This document shows, piece after piece, positions 9,953 to 21,718 of a DNA stretch of 64,000 nt (its first letter is position 1; the number at the start of each line of letters is the position of its first letter). Below the pieces are notes generated by a model. The model was not told the origin of the DNA, made no database searches, and saw only the letters and a program-made list of their open reading frames with translations. The stretch covers positions 62,001 to 126,000 of the forward strand of contig SNVD02004564.1 in the NCBI GenBank assembly GCA_013180625.2, in the 5' to 3' direction. Source of the stretch: Boswellia sacra (Eukaryota > Streptophyta > Magnoliopsida > Sapindales > Burseraceae). The translations under genes were made by a program, and so were the position numbers.

Positions 9953-12808
9953 TTACAAATTTCTTCTTCCTCTGCGCCTTCCCCTTAACCTTCTTTCATT
10001 TGTCAATTGCATCCTTTCAATCATCGTTACAAACCATTGTGGCCTTCTTGTTGAAAATACAATGTATGCCATAGACAGACCAATCACAAATCCACTTCCA
10101 TAACCCATTGAAGCGAATTTCCAATCAAACCAGGTGAAAGAATCATCTTCGTCATTGAATATTGTTGGTCCGGATGGCTCTTCTGCCTCGCTATTGCCAC
10201 ATTTTTTTGATAATGGTAAACCACAAAGGCCCAAATTCCCAATAAAAGAATCTCTTTGAAATGTATTAAATTGATTTCCTTGAGGAATAGGCCCCTTCAA
10301 TTGATTGTACGAAAGGTTTAGCATTGCAAGAGATGTTAGACTTGCCAATTGCAAAGGAATCTCTCCAGTAAACTTGTTTGAGGAGAGATCTAATGACTCA
10401 AGCTTAGTCAAATTTTGAAATAATGATGGTATATGACCAGTGAGTTTGTTGTGAGAAATGTTGAGTGATTTGAGTGAGTTAAACTTTCCAAGTACCATCG
10501 GAATTTTTCCTTGAAAAAGGTTGTCAGACAAATCCAAGGCTGTGAAAATAGTTAAAATATGGTTTATTGTCATGTCAACCCCCTTCACAGTGAAAATCAT
10601 TGAATAATATTGAAACCCTCCTCCCATATATCTTAATTCATCATCATATGGCCCTTGCATCATAGACTTAAAATTTTCAAAATATTTTGTTGGTAAAAAA
10701 CCAGTGAATTGATTGCGGGACAGGTCAAGTATTTGCAATTTAGGGAAGGCAGATGTTGAATTAGAACTACCAATGGGACCATGAAACCTATTAGATCTCA
10801 TGATGAGAACTTGCAATTTCGGAAGAGATGCTAACCAATGAGGAAAGTTGTCATTAATCCTATTATTCCCAACATCTAGGACTTCAAGATTCCTACAATT
10901 ACCAAAAGAAGGTGGCAATGGTCCCTCCAACTTATTTCCATTGAGATTAATATATTGAATACCACTCTTTGCAATTGTTTCAGGGATGTTGCCATGGAAA
11001 TTATTTATTTTCAAGTCCAAGAATGAGAGTTCATGAGAAGAGTTCCCTAGATATTTTGGAATTGTTCCATTCAAGCTGTTATTAGATAAAGAAAGATATT
11101 CAATTTTTTTCAAATTGCAAAATGATGAAGGAATCTTTCCAGTAAATTTATTATTTGAAACCGAAAAGAATATCATGTAATCGGTTGGTAGATCAAAAAG
11201 TGGTCCTTGGAGCAGGTTAGACTGAAGGTCAAGAAATTGCAGGCTTGAATTTGATGGAATTTTCTCAAAACTTTCTAAAAAGTTTTGAGAGAGATTCAAA
11301 TAATTCAAATTTTGCAACAATTTCAAGTCGCTTCCGAAAATTTGGCCAGAAATTTTGTTGTTGGAAAGGTCTAGACGTTGTAATTTTTTTGCTTTCCACG
11401 AGAACATTGGGACTTCGGTCAAGTTACTGGAAGAAGAAAAACTGTATTTTACAAGATTGGGCAAGGTAAAGTTGTTATTGTTGCATGGTGCTAAAGACAA
11501 AAGACTGTTATATGAAAAGTCAAATGTTTCAAGATTTCTGAGATTTGCAAACATGTCACACTTGACGACACCACTCAAATTATTGGACGAAAGGTCAAGA
11601 TCAGTAAAGTTCACATGATCAAACACAAAATTTGGAATTGGACCTGAGAGTTTGTTGTTTTGAAGGTATAAAATTAGCAAAGATGGACGATCACTTACTT
11701 GAGAAGGAATTTTCCCGTGAAATTGGTTATCTGAAAAATCCAATGTAGAAATTCTTGGGATTTTGAATGCGGATGACGGCAACGGCCCACTGAACCTATT
11801 ATGAGCAAGATGTAGATGAGTTAATTTGGTGAGGTTACTGACAACATCAGGGAAATCCCCTGAAAAAGCATTATCTTGAAGATCTAAAGAAGTGATTCCT
11901 GTCAGATTCCCAAATGATGCTGGAATTGATCCCTTAAACTTGCAGTGAGAAATTTCCAGTACTTTCAAGTATTTGAGATTGCCGATTGTATCAGGTACTT
12001 CTCCTGAGAAACTTGTGTAAGAGAGATCCAACGATCTAAGAGGACCAGTCCACTTGGACTTTGGTAAGGTACCCGTGAGATTTTGATTGTCTGACAAACT
12101 TAGCTTCTGAAGAAATGGAAGCTGGAAAATACGGTTTGGCAAATTACCTTCCAGATAGGTTAGTGCAAGACTAAGAGAGATCAAAGAAGAAGACAGGTTC
12201 ACCAGGGAAGACGGTGAAACTGAAGACATGTCAACGAGATCGAGATTAAGATGTTGTAATTTTGTGAGGTTCTGCAACATCGTATTGAAACTACCTGATC
12301 TGCTTAGTTCCCTTACTGATAACTCTAGAATAGTATAAGAGAGATCAAGTGAAACAAGCTCAGACAGGTGAAATATTTCAGAGGGAATTTGGCCAATTAT
12401 ATGAGTTGAAGAAAGATTAAGATGGGTCAATTCCTTGAACTGACCGAAGTTGGGTGAGAGGTAGGATTCATCGAAAGTATTGTGCGCAAGATTGAGCTTC
12501 TGGAGGTGATGAAGGAGGAAGAGGGTGCTGTTGTCATCAATAGTGCCAGAAAGGCAACTGGAACTGAGGTCAAGGCCAGTAACGTGGCCAGTGAGGGAAT
12601 CATAAGTGACCCCATCCCATGAGCAGCAATCAGTATTCTTCTTCCAGGACTTTGTCTTAGGATAAGAATCACAGAGACCACCTTCCTCAAGATAAAGGGA
12701 GTTCTTGAATTGGAGTAATGCAAAGCTTTGTTCAGGGGACCAAAATTTCTGTGCTGATGACAGAATAACTTGAAAATGCAAGAAAAAGAATAAGTAGAGT
12801 TGCCCCAT
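9953..12808 (-). CDS. RLP1: LRR receptor-like protein, 951 aa
   Basis: Single open frame without introns, as usual for this family. Residues 1-19 are a hydrophobic signal peptide; LRRs run from about residue 75 to 850 (LxxLxLSxNxLxGxIP pattern); an island with the family's YYSMIFTVKG sequence precedes the last LRRs; the C-cap is GLCGLPLSKKC. Then come an acidic stretch, a membrane helix at about 898-918 with small-xxx-small spacing (MGYGSGFVIG), and a short Arg-rich tail. Family knowledge: such kinase-less receptors sit in the plasma membrane, sense apoplastic ligands and signal through SOBIR1/BAK1-type kinases. The ligand is unknown. I chose the Met at 12808, not the upstream in-frame Met at 12919: a signal peptide follows directly, the shared leader lies just upstream, and a TATA-like box overlaps the longer start. 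Oddity: two N-cap cysteines are replaced (W23 and Y69), leaving CC61-62 without their usual partners. Confidence 0.9.
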   Translation of the reverse strand: MGQLYLFFFLHFQVILSSAQKFWSPEQSFALLQFKNSLYLEEGGLCDSYPKTKSWKKNTDCCSWDGVTYDSLTGHVTGLDLSSSCLSGTIDDNSTLFLLHHLQKLNLAHNTFDESYLSPNFGQFKELTHLNLSSTHIIGQIPSEIFHLSELVSLDLSYTILELSVRELSRSGSFNTMLQNLTKLQHLNLDLVDMSSVSPSSLVNLSSSLISLSLALTYLEGNLPNRIFQLPFLQKLSLSDNQNLTGTLPKSKWTGPLRSLDLSYTSFSGEVPDTIGNLKYLKVLEISHCKFKGSIPASFGNLTGITSLDLQDNAFSGDFPDVVSNLTKLTHLHLAHNRFSGPLPSSAFKIPRISTLDFSDNQFHGKIPSQVSDRPSLLILYLQNNKLSGPIPNFVFDHVNFTDLDLSSNNLSGVVKCDMFANLRNLETFDFSYNSLLSLAPCNNNNFTLPNLVKYSFSSSSNLTEVPMFSWKAKKLQRLDLSNNKISGQIFGSDLKLLQNLNYLNLSQNFLESFEKIPSNSSLQFLDLQSNLLQGPLFDLPTDYMIFFSVSNNKFTGKIPSSFCNLKKIEYLSLSNNSLNGTIPKYLGNSSHELSFLDLKINNFHGNIPETIAKSGIQYINLNGNKLEGPLPPSFGNCRNLEVLDVGNNRINDNFPHWLASLPKLQVLIMRSNRFHGPIGSSNSTSAFPKLQILDLSRNQFTGFLPTKYFENFKSMMQGPYDDELRYMGGGFQYYSMIFTVKGVDMTINHILTIFTALDLSDNLFQGKIPMVLGKFNSLKSLNISHNKLTGHIPSLFQNLTKLESLDLSSNKFTGEIPLQLASLTSLAMLNLSYNQLKGPIPQGNQFNTFQRDSFIGNLGLCGLPLSKKCGNSEAEEPSGPTIFNDEDDSFTWFDWKFASMGYGSGFVIGLSMAYIVFSTRRPQWFVTMIERMQLTNERRLRGRRRGRRNL

Positions 12809-12903
12809 ATCTTTCTCTATAATTGTTAGTGGAAATGGAAGATATGTGAAGAAATCTGAAAATGATTGTTGAGAGAGATGATTTATGAAGACCAAATATC
12901 TAT

Positions 12904-12916
12904 CCTTAAATATATG
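12904..12916 (-). promoter_or_regulatory. TATA-like box of RLP1
   Basis: The minus strand reads CATATATTTAA about 100 bases upstream of the chosen start. The spacing allows a short leader containing the conserved TCTTCCATTTCCACT-type element (12828-12842). Prediction from sequence only. Confidence 0.4.
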
Positions 12917-12919
12917 CAA

Positions 12920-13300
12920 ACAAAGAAGGTGTTAATATGGAATGTCAAAGACAGTTCTTTTATGTTAATATAAAACTAGAGTCATAATTACTAAAAATAA
13001 ATAAGATCACATGCAATACTTTTGAGACTTGTCTTTCCATTAAAGTCTTGGACATATTATATAATATATTGACAAAGACGGACAATATGGTATTCGGACA
13101 AGGAGGATTTTTTTCCACCTACGGTTTAAGCCATTTGGATTTACATTTGGATCCTGCACTCCTTCAATTTCAAAGTGGAAAGGTCAGACACCTAAAATAT
13201 TCAAATTGCACTTCTTTAAATACAACTTTTGACTCCTTTGTAAATTAGACTTTGATTTCTAACAAGTTTTAAAATCGCCATCAATATGTACCAGTGACAA
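12920..13300. other. RLP1 upstream DNA to the Copia-1 boundary
   Basis: AT-rich, no gene. It probably holds the RLP1 promoter. The left limit of Copia-1 is uncertain (about 13260-13320) because the element is truncated there. Confidence 0.4.
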
Positions 13301-13324
13301 ACCTTACTTTTAGTCTTTTCCTAA

Positions 13325-13773
13325 TGTCATCACTGATGATGAACTCCTCATGTATGTCTTTGGTGGTGTTGGATTAGAATTTGATGCAGTTATTGTTAAT
13401 CTCACTGCTAACGTGACTTTGTTTCTTTACAAGAAGCACAGTATTTGCTTCAACATCATGAGCTTAGATTAGAGCAGTTACATAGTGCTTGTGCGTTTGA
13501 GGTTCAAACCATGTAGTCCAGCAATAGCGTATTTTGCTAATAAGAAGTCCTCTTGTCAACAAGGCGCTATTTCTTTTCAGCAGCAATTTATGCCTTTTCG
13601 TGGAGGTCGAGGACGAGGTCAAAATGCAGGTCGTGGCAAACTAGTGTGTCAGTTATGCAACAAGATTGGAAATGCAGCTCTGCAATGTTATTTTCATTTT
13701 GATGCTAACTTTCATGGTAATCATGGTCCTGGTACTCCATATGGAATGCATCCAAATCAAATGCATGGCTTTC
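13325..13773 (+). pseudogene. Copia-1 gag remnant with zinc knuckle
   Basis: Begins in the middle of gag (TDDELLMYVFGGVGLEFD, matching the TDDELLTYIYGG block of Copia-3), shifts frame near 13425, and reaches a zinc knuckle at about 13647-13690. The knuckle reads CQLCNKIGNAALQC, with Asn where the family has the metal-binding His. sLTR-2 interrupts it directly afterwards. Not functional. Confidence 0.75.
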
Positions 13774-15903
13774 TGTAACGCCCCAAAACCGAAACACAAA
13801 TATTGCTAATATACTTGGACATTACGAACAATAAACCTCTAAATAAAAACTTCAATAAATCTTCTTATTAGAAAATAGGGAACATAACAACAAATTTAAT
13901 ATCTCTCTACGTCAAAACAAAGTCTAATAATCTAAAGTTCCAGACACAATTATTAAAATAAAAAGGGATCTTCTTATTGCATAATTCCAAAAAATGAACT
14001 AAAGCATCGACATCAACCATCAAGCCCAACCACTCTTCCGCTGCGCTACTCTGATAAAATGTTAGAGACGAGGGGTGAGCCATCAACTCGGTAAGTAAAA
14101 TCATACACAACCATTTAGTATCTTAAAACAATTATAAAAACATCATAAAATTCATAGTTTAAATACTTTAATTCCAAAAATCATATCTTAACAAAAACAT
14201 AGTCATCAGCATTTGAAACATTTAAGATCAAAGAAACAATTCACAATCATTAAAGGTCAGAAAACATTTATCGACTCTTGTCACATAGTGCCACCCGTAA
14301 TCCCGGTGACCCGGCCCAAAATGTGTCACCTGTAATCCCAGTGACCCGGCCCAAAAGTATGTCACCTGTAATCCTGGTGACCCGACCAGAAATCAGACAA
14401 TATGTCACCTGTAATCCCGGTGACCCGGCCAGAAATCAGACAATATATCACCTGTAATCCTGGTGACCCGGCCCAAAAGTATGTCACCTGTAATCCTGGT
14501 GACCCGGCCCAAAAGTCGTGTGCACACTAATACCACAGCTGGGTTCAGAATTCATATCGGTATTCAGATACTATGGACAATGAGTCAAAACATTCAAAAA
14601 CCATTGCAAATAACACGGTTCTCAAAGTACATATACTAATAACTTTTCGTAGATAATAATAAGTTCGTCAAAAGTTCCTTTCACTAAAAAACTGCCTTTA
14701 ACATAAAAACGGTTTTTTTTTTTTTGAGAATCAATTTAAAAGCTTTGCTAAAACTCTAATTCCACAATTTATATTCTAAATACAGAAAATAATCCATATG
14801 ATATAACATAAAAATATTTTCTAACAAATCAAACTATTCATTAAAAACATGTTACACTTTAATCATAGTACATGTATGATGTTACTTACCTTGATCGATC
14901 CAAAAAGGCAAATATCCTAGCTCCTACTCGTCCAACGATTGTCCTAAGACATAACCAAAAAACATCTTGATAAATTCATAATCTCAAAACCTCAAATGTT
15001 CTACAAAATTCATTTAAAATTCCTAAACAAACCGTTCTACCTAAGTCAGATACCCAGAACAGAGGTCATTCCAGAAATTTTAGAAAATTATATCCTAATC
15101 CGATTAACCTATAATTTTTCAGAGGCGAACTAGACACATAAAGTATTCAACTGAAAATTTTTCAAAGAAAATTACGTTCAGAAACTATTTTTAAATGATT
15201 TTCGTTTTCTGCCAGTCAATCCTGTCCAGAATTTTCAGATTAAAACGTTTCAAACTCAAAATTTTGTAAAACTTATTATACACGTTTAAAAATCATGAAA
15301 ATTTACAGAAACGTATATATAATCTTGGAGAAGTACCATATAAAATTTGAGGAATTTATGACTCCTCTAGCATATGAAAAAATTTCTGAAATTCGTAACA
15401 TCCAGAAATCACAGTATTTTCCAGGTTTTCAACAAAGAGTTCAAAAATTCGTAATAAATTGAAATCTTAATGTTTTTTTGTGAAATAAAATTTCACATGT
15501 TCATATATATGTTTATAAGAACATATAAAAAAACCAGACTGAAAATCGAATTTTAAGTATCCTAATAAATTCAAAAATCCTAAGCTGTTCATTAATCATC
15601 TGCAGAAATCCTAGCACAAATCTAGGCAACAAAAATAATTCTAGTAAAGATTATTAAATCAAACTAAAAGAAATATAATCTTACCTTGAAATCTCTGAGT
15701 TCCAAAGCCTCCCCTAAATTTTTACGTTAAAAACCCTATTTACAATATTATAATATTGCTTATATACTAGATGAGGTTAAGGTATTCTAAAAGAGATAAA
15801 ACTTCTAATTTAAATATAAATAAAACTCTTTTTTTTTTTATTATAATCCTTGTCCAACTCCCACAAAGACTTTTATAGCCCTAAAAAATTTACGGTTGTT
15901 ACA
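13774..15903 (-). mobile_element. sLTR-2: solo LTR in Copia-1 gag
   Basis: 2130 bp, no coding capacity, flanked by a perfect target duplication CTTTC (13769-13773 and 15904-15908). The plus-strand ends are TGTAACGCCCC and GGTTGTTACA. Minus-strand orientation is inferred from a donor-like AAG|GTAAGTAA (minus strand at 14884-14892) and a TACTTACCGAGTT module (about 14085-14100), which correspond to the same parts of sLTR-3 and sLTR-4. A six-copy array at 14289-14520 lies between them. Length and ends suit long-LTR Ty3/gypsy elements such as the Tekay/Del type, but the LTR alone does not prove the family. Confidence 0.85.
14289..14520. repeat. Tandem array in sLTR-2
   Basis: Six copies of a 35-45 bp unit around CACCTGTAATCCCGGTGACC followed by CGGCCC. 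Two copies carry an extra AGAAATCAGACAATAT spacer. Unit edges vary, and there is no CRISPR-like constant repeat with unique spacers. Confidence 0.85.
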
Positions 15904-17788
15904 CTTTCAGTCTCAATATCGATCTTCTCAAGCTCTTCTTCATTAAGTCTTGCCTACAAATACTCAGCCTAACGTGCCAACATTTGCTACACATCCTTCA
16001 CAAGCTTTTCTTGCTACATCGCAGACTGTCTCTAATCCATCTTGGTATATGGACACTGGAGCTACGGATCATATAATTGCAAACTTGCATAATCTTCAAG
16101 TTCAGGATACTTATGTAGGTTTAGAAAAGCTTCAAGTTGGTAATGGTAATGAATTGAATATATGTCATATTGGTTTTGCAAAGAATAATTTACCTAAGTG
16201 GTCTAAGTCACTGGTTTTGCATGATATATTGCATGTTCCTAGCATTACAAAAAACCTTCTAAATGTTTCTAAGTTTACTTATGATAATAAGCTATCTGTT
16301 GAATTCTTTGGCACTCATTGTCATGTTAAGGATATGCAGTCCAAGAAGATTTTGCCGCTGGGAACACTTAGGAATGGACTCTATTGTTTAGAGCTGCCTT
16401 CTTCAAATTTCATAAGGATGCAGTCCAAGTGCAGCATGTCAACTTTAGCTAAGACTTAACCTGTTTTGTACTTCACTAATGTTGCTTCTATATTGAATTG
16501 TAATAATGCGACTGTTTGTCATCTTTGCTTTGGATACCCCAATGCTAAAGTTGTACAATCTATACTTTGTGAGATAAATAAGCCTCTGCCTTCAAGGGGT
16601 TTGTTATTAGAATTCTGTTCTTCATGTCAACTTGGAAAGCAAAAGCAATTTGTGTTTTCTTCTTCTTATAATAAAGCAACATAACCTTTCGCTCTTGTTC
16701 ACTCCAATATATGGGGGCCAGCTCTGATTTTATCTAGAGAAGGATTCCGTTATTATGTGCATTTTCTTGATGATTAGAGCAGGTTTCTATGGATTTTTCC
16801 TCTGTGCTACAAATTAGAAGTAGCTTAGATTTTTATCCAATTTCATCAAATGGCTGAGAGGCAATTTGGTTATCCTCTAAAATGTTTAAAGTCTGATTCT
16901 GGAGGGGAGTATAAAGCCTTACTTCCTTATTTTTCGGCCCACGATATTCTCTCTCGATACTCTTGTCTGTATACACATCAACAAAATGGACGAGTTGAAA
17001 GAAGGCATAGGAAGATTGTTGAAACTGGATTGTCTATGTTAGCACAAGCTTCTTTGCCACTCTCTTTCTGGTGGGACTCGTTTCAGACTACTGTATATCT
17101 TGTTAATAGACTGCCTACTCCCATTCTTGGTGGTAAATCTCCCTTTGAGGTACTTTTCCATCTTAAACCTTCTTATACTCATCTAAAAGTTTTCGGATGT
17201 GCTTGTTATCTCTTTCTGAGAGCTTACAACAAACATAAGCTTAACTTTCATTCCTCCAAATGTATTTTTTTGGGATATAGTTTACTTCACAAAGGTTATA
17301 AGTGTCTCCATGAATCAGGTCGTGTGTCTATTGTTCCAAGTGTCTCATTTGATGAAGATTCTTTTCCCTATCAAACTAAAGATTGTCAGTCAACTCAGTC
17401 CTCCTCTAGTATGCCGTCATCTAATATTTCTTCCAGTTATGGGATATTTCCATCTCAGTTCCTTTATTCTACCGATAAAACAAATATTGATAGTCAGCAT
17501 CCTCCTAGTCAGATTAGTTCTTTCCGATCAGTTCACTCTTTCTCTGTTTCACCAAACACTTCACCTTGTCAAGCTTCAATGCCTTCTTCAATTTCTCCTC
17601 TTGATGAAGAGAAGTTTACTAGAAATCCATCTATATCTAATTCAGTATCTAGCCACTCTGGAATAAATTTAGAAGTGTTACTACCTGTGACCACTTCACG
17701 TTCTAAACCTTCTAGTGTGAACTCTCATCCCATGCTCACTCGAGCAAAAAAAAAAGGTCTTTGCCACCACCAAGAGTCTATGCTATGA
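15904..17788 (+). pseudogene. Copia-1 protease and integrase remnant
   Basis: The protease motif DTGATDHI lies at about 16050-16075. A GAG-pre-integrase block follows (VCHLCFGYPNAKVVQ and a CSSCQLGKQKQ finger, 16500-16650). The integrase core carries LKSDSGGEY (about 16885) and HQQNGRVERRHR (about 16980-17010), then a FLGYSLLHKGYKC block and a Ser-rich linker. A TAA after AKT (16457), a TAA at about 16681 and a TAG after FLDD (about 16776) break it. A frameshift occurs near 17750 at an A-run. Confidence 0.8.
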
Positions 17789-18781
17789 AACGTTGGACAC
17801 ATTATATATCTGAACCAGTTAGTGTAACACGAGCTTTATCTAATGTAAATTGGACTGCTGCTATGAATGATGAGTTTCAAGCATTGCAAAAAAACAATAC
17901 ATGGACCTTAGTTCCCTGGAATCCTAATATGAATGTCGTTGGCAACAAATGGATGTTTAGAATAAAATATAACAGAGATGGTAGCCTACAACGGTATAAG
18001 GTAAGACTAGTTGCCAAAGGTTTTTAGCAGACACCTGGGTTGGATTTCTTTGAAACATTTAGCCCTATCATAAAGCTATCTACTATTCATGTAATTTCTA
18101 CTACTGCAGTCTCTAAAGGATGGGATATACAATAAGTGACATAAACAATGCCTTTTTGAATAGTGAGTTGCAAGAAGAAGTGTTTATGCAACAACCTAAG
18201 GGCTTTCAAGATTTTGTATTTCCTAACCATGTTTGTAAATTTAACAAAGCATTATATGGTCTCAGACAAGCTCCTAGAGCTTGGTTTGAGAAGTTGAAAG
18301 AAGCTTTGTTATGTTGGGGATTTGTCAACTCAGTATCGTATACTAGTCTCTTTATTTTTCAACATAATGGGATTACAATTTACCTTCTAGTATACGTTGA
18401 TTATATTCTCATTACAGGCTCTGATGATAAGATGGTTCACCAAGTTATGACAGATTTGAACAAAACTTTTTCACTTAAGACTTTGGGATCCATTAACTAT
18501 TTTCTTGGCTTTGAAGCTTACGGGAATTATTCAGGTTTGCATTTGACTCGAGCAAAATATATAAATGAGCTCTTGTTGAAGACTAATATAAATACATCTA
18601 AAAGCTGTCCTACTCGTATGGCTACTAGAGCAAAGTTATGGCTACATGACATTGAGCTTTTCGATCATCCTAAAGTATATCGAAGCTTAATCAGAGCCTT
18701 GCAGTATCTTACCATGACGAGACCTAACGTATCTTTTGCTGTAAATAAGTTAAGTCAGTTTCTTAAGGTTCCTACTGTAAA
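17761..18781 (+). pseudogene. Copia-1 reverse transcriptase remnant
   Basis: The RT N-part (NNTWTLVPWNPNMNVVGNKW, RLVAKGF) ends at a TAG at 18025. It resumes with INNAFLNSELQEEVFMQQPK, LNKALYGLRQAPRAW-type sequence (here FNKALYGLRQ) and LVYVDYILITG. The catalytic YVDD box reads YVDY, so activity would be lost even in an open frame. sLTR-3 cuts it at 18781 in the RT-RNase H connection. Confidence 0.8.
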
Positions 18782-21718
18782 TGTGACATCCATATTGTAT
18801 TATAATGTTTGTGTATTATTGTATAGGTGTGTGCATGCTATAGTATATGCAAAGAATTAAATATTAGAGGGTCTAAATGTAGATAGAGGAAATTTAGGCC
18901 TAAAGTGAAATTTGGCTCACATGTTTATCTACAAAAGGAGAGAGCCTCTAGAGAATTCCTAATCTTTTTGCTCTCATCCCACAAAGAGATTTCCAGCCCC
19001 TTCTCTCTTCTTTCCCTTAGCTTCATCAAGAAGTCTAGAAGAAGGAAGAAGTACAAGGTAACACTCATCCTTCCTCTAAGTTCCAGTCATGGATTATGCA
19101 AAGTGTATTAAGGATTTTGGATAAAACTAAGCATTTCTTGCCTTGTATGTATATTGAATTTTATTAAGAAAGATGAATTTGAGTGAGCTATGGCAAAATT
19201 AGAAGGATAGGGTGAAGTTAGAGAGCAAGAAATGAAACTTGGATTCAAATCTTGCAGGGTTCTTACATTGAACAGTAGGGGGAACGAAAATTCCTAAAAA
19301 TCACAGAGTTGTCCTCTGATTTTGAAACTTTTACAAGTGAACTAGATATACATAGGAGTATGTAGAAATTGGAATCACTCAAAAATTCATAATACATGAT
19401 TTTTGGTGAACTGCCGTCCTGAATTTCACACCTTCCCTGTTCTAAAAAAGATCATGGGAAATGAAAATCAGTTGAGGGGTTAAACTTTCGTAAAAATGCT
19501 TGATTTTGGTATGCTAACCCTTTAATATGTTCTATTTGAGACTAGAAATTTTCATCATCGTTGAAGCCTTGTGTGAATTATGGTGAATTTTCAAAGTTAG
19601 ACTGATTAATCTGAAAATTCTGACTTTCAGAATAGAGCAAATGGAAACAATCGCTTTTGAATGACCAAAATCTCTTAAAAAGATGTGATTTTTAGTATGG
19701 TGGTTCTTGTATGTATTTTGCATGAGAATGTAAAGTTTTGTAATGATTTGATTTAAATTGAAGATTTTATAAATTTTTAAAGAAGTACTGCTCAGTGAAG
19801 GATGTCGTGGCAAGAATGGTTAAATGCTAGGCTAAGTGAGCTTTGAGTGGGCCAACAACCTTGTTATGCTCCGAAAACTTTAGGGAGACATGTTATAAGT
19901 GTGCTTATGTTGTTTATCAAATTGTGCAAGTTTTGGATAGGGAATTTGCCTTATAGACATCATGTAATGGAGTATGTATTAAAAAGGGGATTGTGTTGTC
20001 AATGTGTTATGTGAATCTTGAAACATTTTGGTTATGTTTCTATGTTGAACTCAAGATTCGGCAACGGAAATCCGATAAGGTAAGTAAGTTGAACCTTTGA
20101 GGGCATAATAAACATATTGCTATATTTTATGGTTTGATTTTATAATGTGACTATTTTGTGGAATATGTGATGAATGGAATTGTGAATCTTTGGTTAAAGT
20201 GAGATGAGTTGTGATAGTGAAAAGCTCTAAGGTTGAATGTGATCTGTTATAATATTTGGAAAGTCAACTCAGAGCTTCACTTTTGTGATTGAAATTTGAA
20301 TTGTGATACGTGGATGGAATGTCTTACCTTAAGACTTTGATCGTTCTTTATGTGGTTGTGTACATTTGTTTATGGGGCACCTCTTGAAGTTATTTATGTG
20401 AGCTACCTTTTGGCGGTCAAAATGACCTCAAAGTGCCACACACAAGTGTCACATGTGAGAAATATGTGTGAAATGAGAATGTGCTCATTCTATTATGAGG
20501 GCCACCTCTTGAAGTTATGTGTGTGAGCAACCTCTTAGTGGTCAAAATGACCGCAAAGTGCCACACACAACACAAAGTGTCACATGCTTGTGAAGCTAGT
20601 AACCGCGTTATGGGTTGGAAGTGTCTGCCCATAGTTAGAAAATGCGTTTCGGAATACAAAGTGCCACGGGCCACTTGTTGAGGTTTCGAAAATAAAACTG
20701 CGAGGATACAAAGTGGCACAGGTTGGGCCACCTCTTGAAGTCCAAATCGGACAATAGGCTAGCTTTAAATATGTAATATGTATGTGTGTGAAAATGAATG
20801 GCCTAAAAGAGACGTATATGATATGAGACATGTACGTATACGTGTGCGAATGTGTCATTTTATGTGAATATGGATATGTAATAAAATGTGACATGATGTG
20901 ATGAATATGTATATCCCTAAGGTTGCAAGGGTATAATTTACTCATATGTCAATGATTATTGAGAAAGGCTTGAGAAAAGCTTGTATAAGATTAGGGACGT
21001 ATTTATGAATGTGCATATGGAATGTTTATGACTTAAGAAAATAATGTATGAAATGCAAGTTGTATTGGTGTGGGTAGGCATATATGAGAAACAGAGAAGT
21101 TAAAACTTTGAATTACTGCAGGAGCGCCATATATGTTGTGCGGGAGTGCAACCTTCACCGACCCAAGAAGTTGGGGATAGAGAGTTGGCATAGGAGTGCT
21201 GTCCTGAAACTCAGGAAACAATTGAAACAGAAACTTGGCGCTCCCGTGCAATATCCTTTGCGCAGGAGCGCGGGTCATGTACAATGAACAATATTTGATG
21301 ACTTCTTTAACAAGTTATCTATTAACCTATGAGACAAGTAATGAACAGTAATCTATCCAGTAACTTAAAGATTGATGTTATGACATTGTAGTGATTTTAA
21401 ATAGCTTACTTACTGAGTTATACTCATTAAAATTTATTATGCGCCTCAGGTGATCACTGTTTACGATGATTGATGGAGGATTTTTGGACAAGATTGACAG
21501 AGTTCCCTTGACAACCACAGGCCGCTGCAACATCATTTGTTTTGTGATTCTCTTTGATAAAATATTTTTGAATGTTATATATTTCATGATATACCGTGGT
21601 TGTGACATGGAACTTTGTTCCATAGAAATGAAAGTTGAGTTTGCTAAGTTACTGTGATTTTTCCACAATGTGACTGCCTTTTGCCAAACTTTGAATGAGT
21701 ATTATTGGAGGTGTGGCA
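18782..21718 (+). mobile_element. sLTR-3: solo LTR in Copia-1 pol
   Basis: 2937 bp flanked by a perfect duplication GTAAA (18777-18781 and 21719-21723). Starts TGTGACATCCAT and ends GGAGGTGTGGCA. Contains a donor-like AAG|GTAAGT (20077-20085), a two-copy array (20376-20600), the module CTTACTTACTGAGTTATACT (21406-21425) and an acceptor-like CGCCTCAG|GTGA (21442-21453). The first 200 bases share blocks with LTR-6 (TGTTTATCTA and AGCCTCTAGA at similar spacing). No coding capacity. Confidence 0.9.
20376..20600. repeat. Two-copy tandem repeat in sLTR-3
   Basis: A roughly 130-bp unit (CACCTCTTGAAGTTAT... GGTCAAAATGACC...AAAGTGCCACACACAA...TGTCACATG) occurs twice. A shorter third trace (CCACCTCTTGAAGT) lies near 20730. 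The core GGTCAAAATGACC is partly palindromic. Confidence 0.75.

Noticed and set aside
11245..11618. Plus-strand open frames inside RLP1
   Set aside because: Antisense shadows of LRR codons. The same shadows occur at 32109-32362 and 48154-48644.
12809..12919. Upstream in-frame start of RLP1 (37 extra residues)
   Set aside because: It would bury the signal peptide, it covers the conserved leader, and its ATG overlaps the TATA-like box.
14289..14520. Repeat array as a CRISPR array
   Set aside because: The units are contiguous degenerate tandem repeats inside an LTR in plant DNA; there are no unique spacers or cas genes.
20417..20945. Minus-strand open frames in sLTR-3
   Set aside because: They arise from the repeated CACCTCTTGAAG units inside a non-coding LTR.
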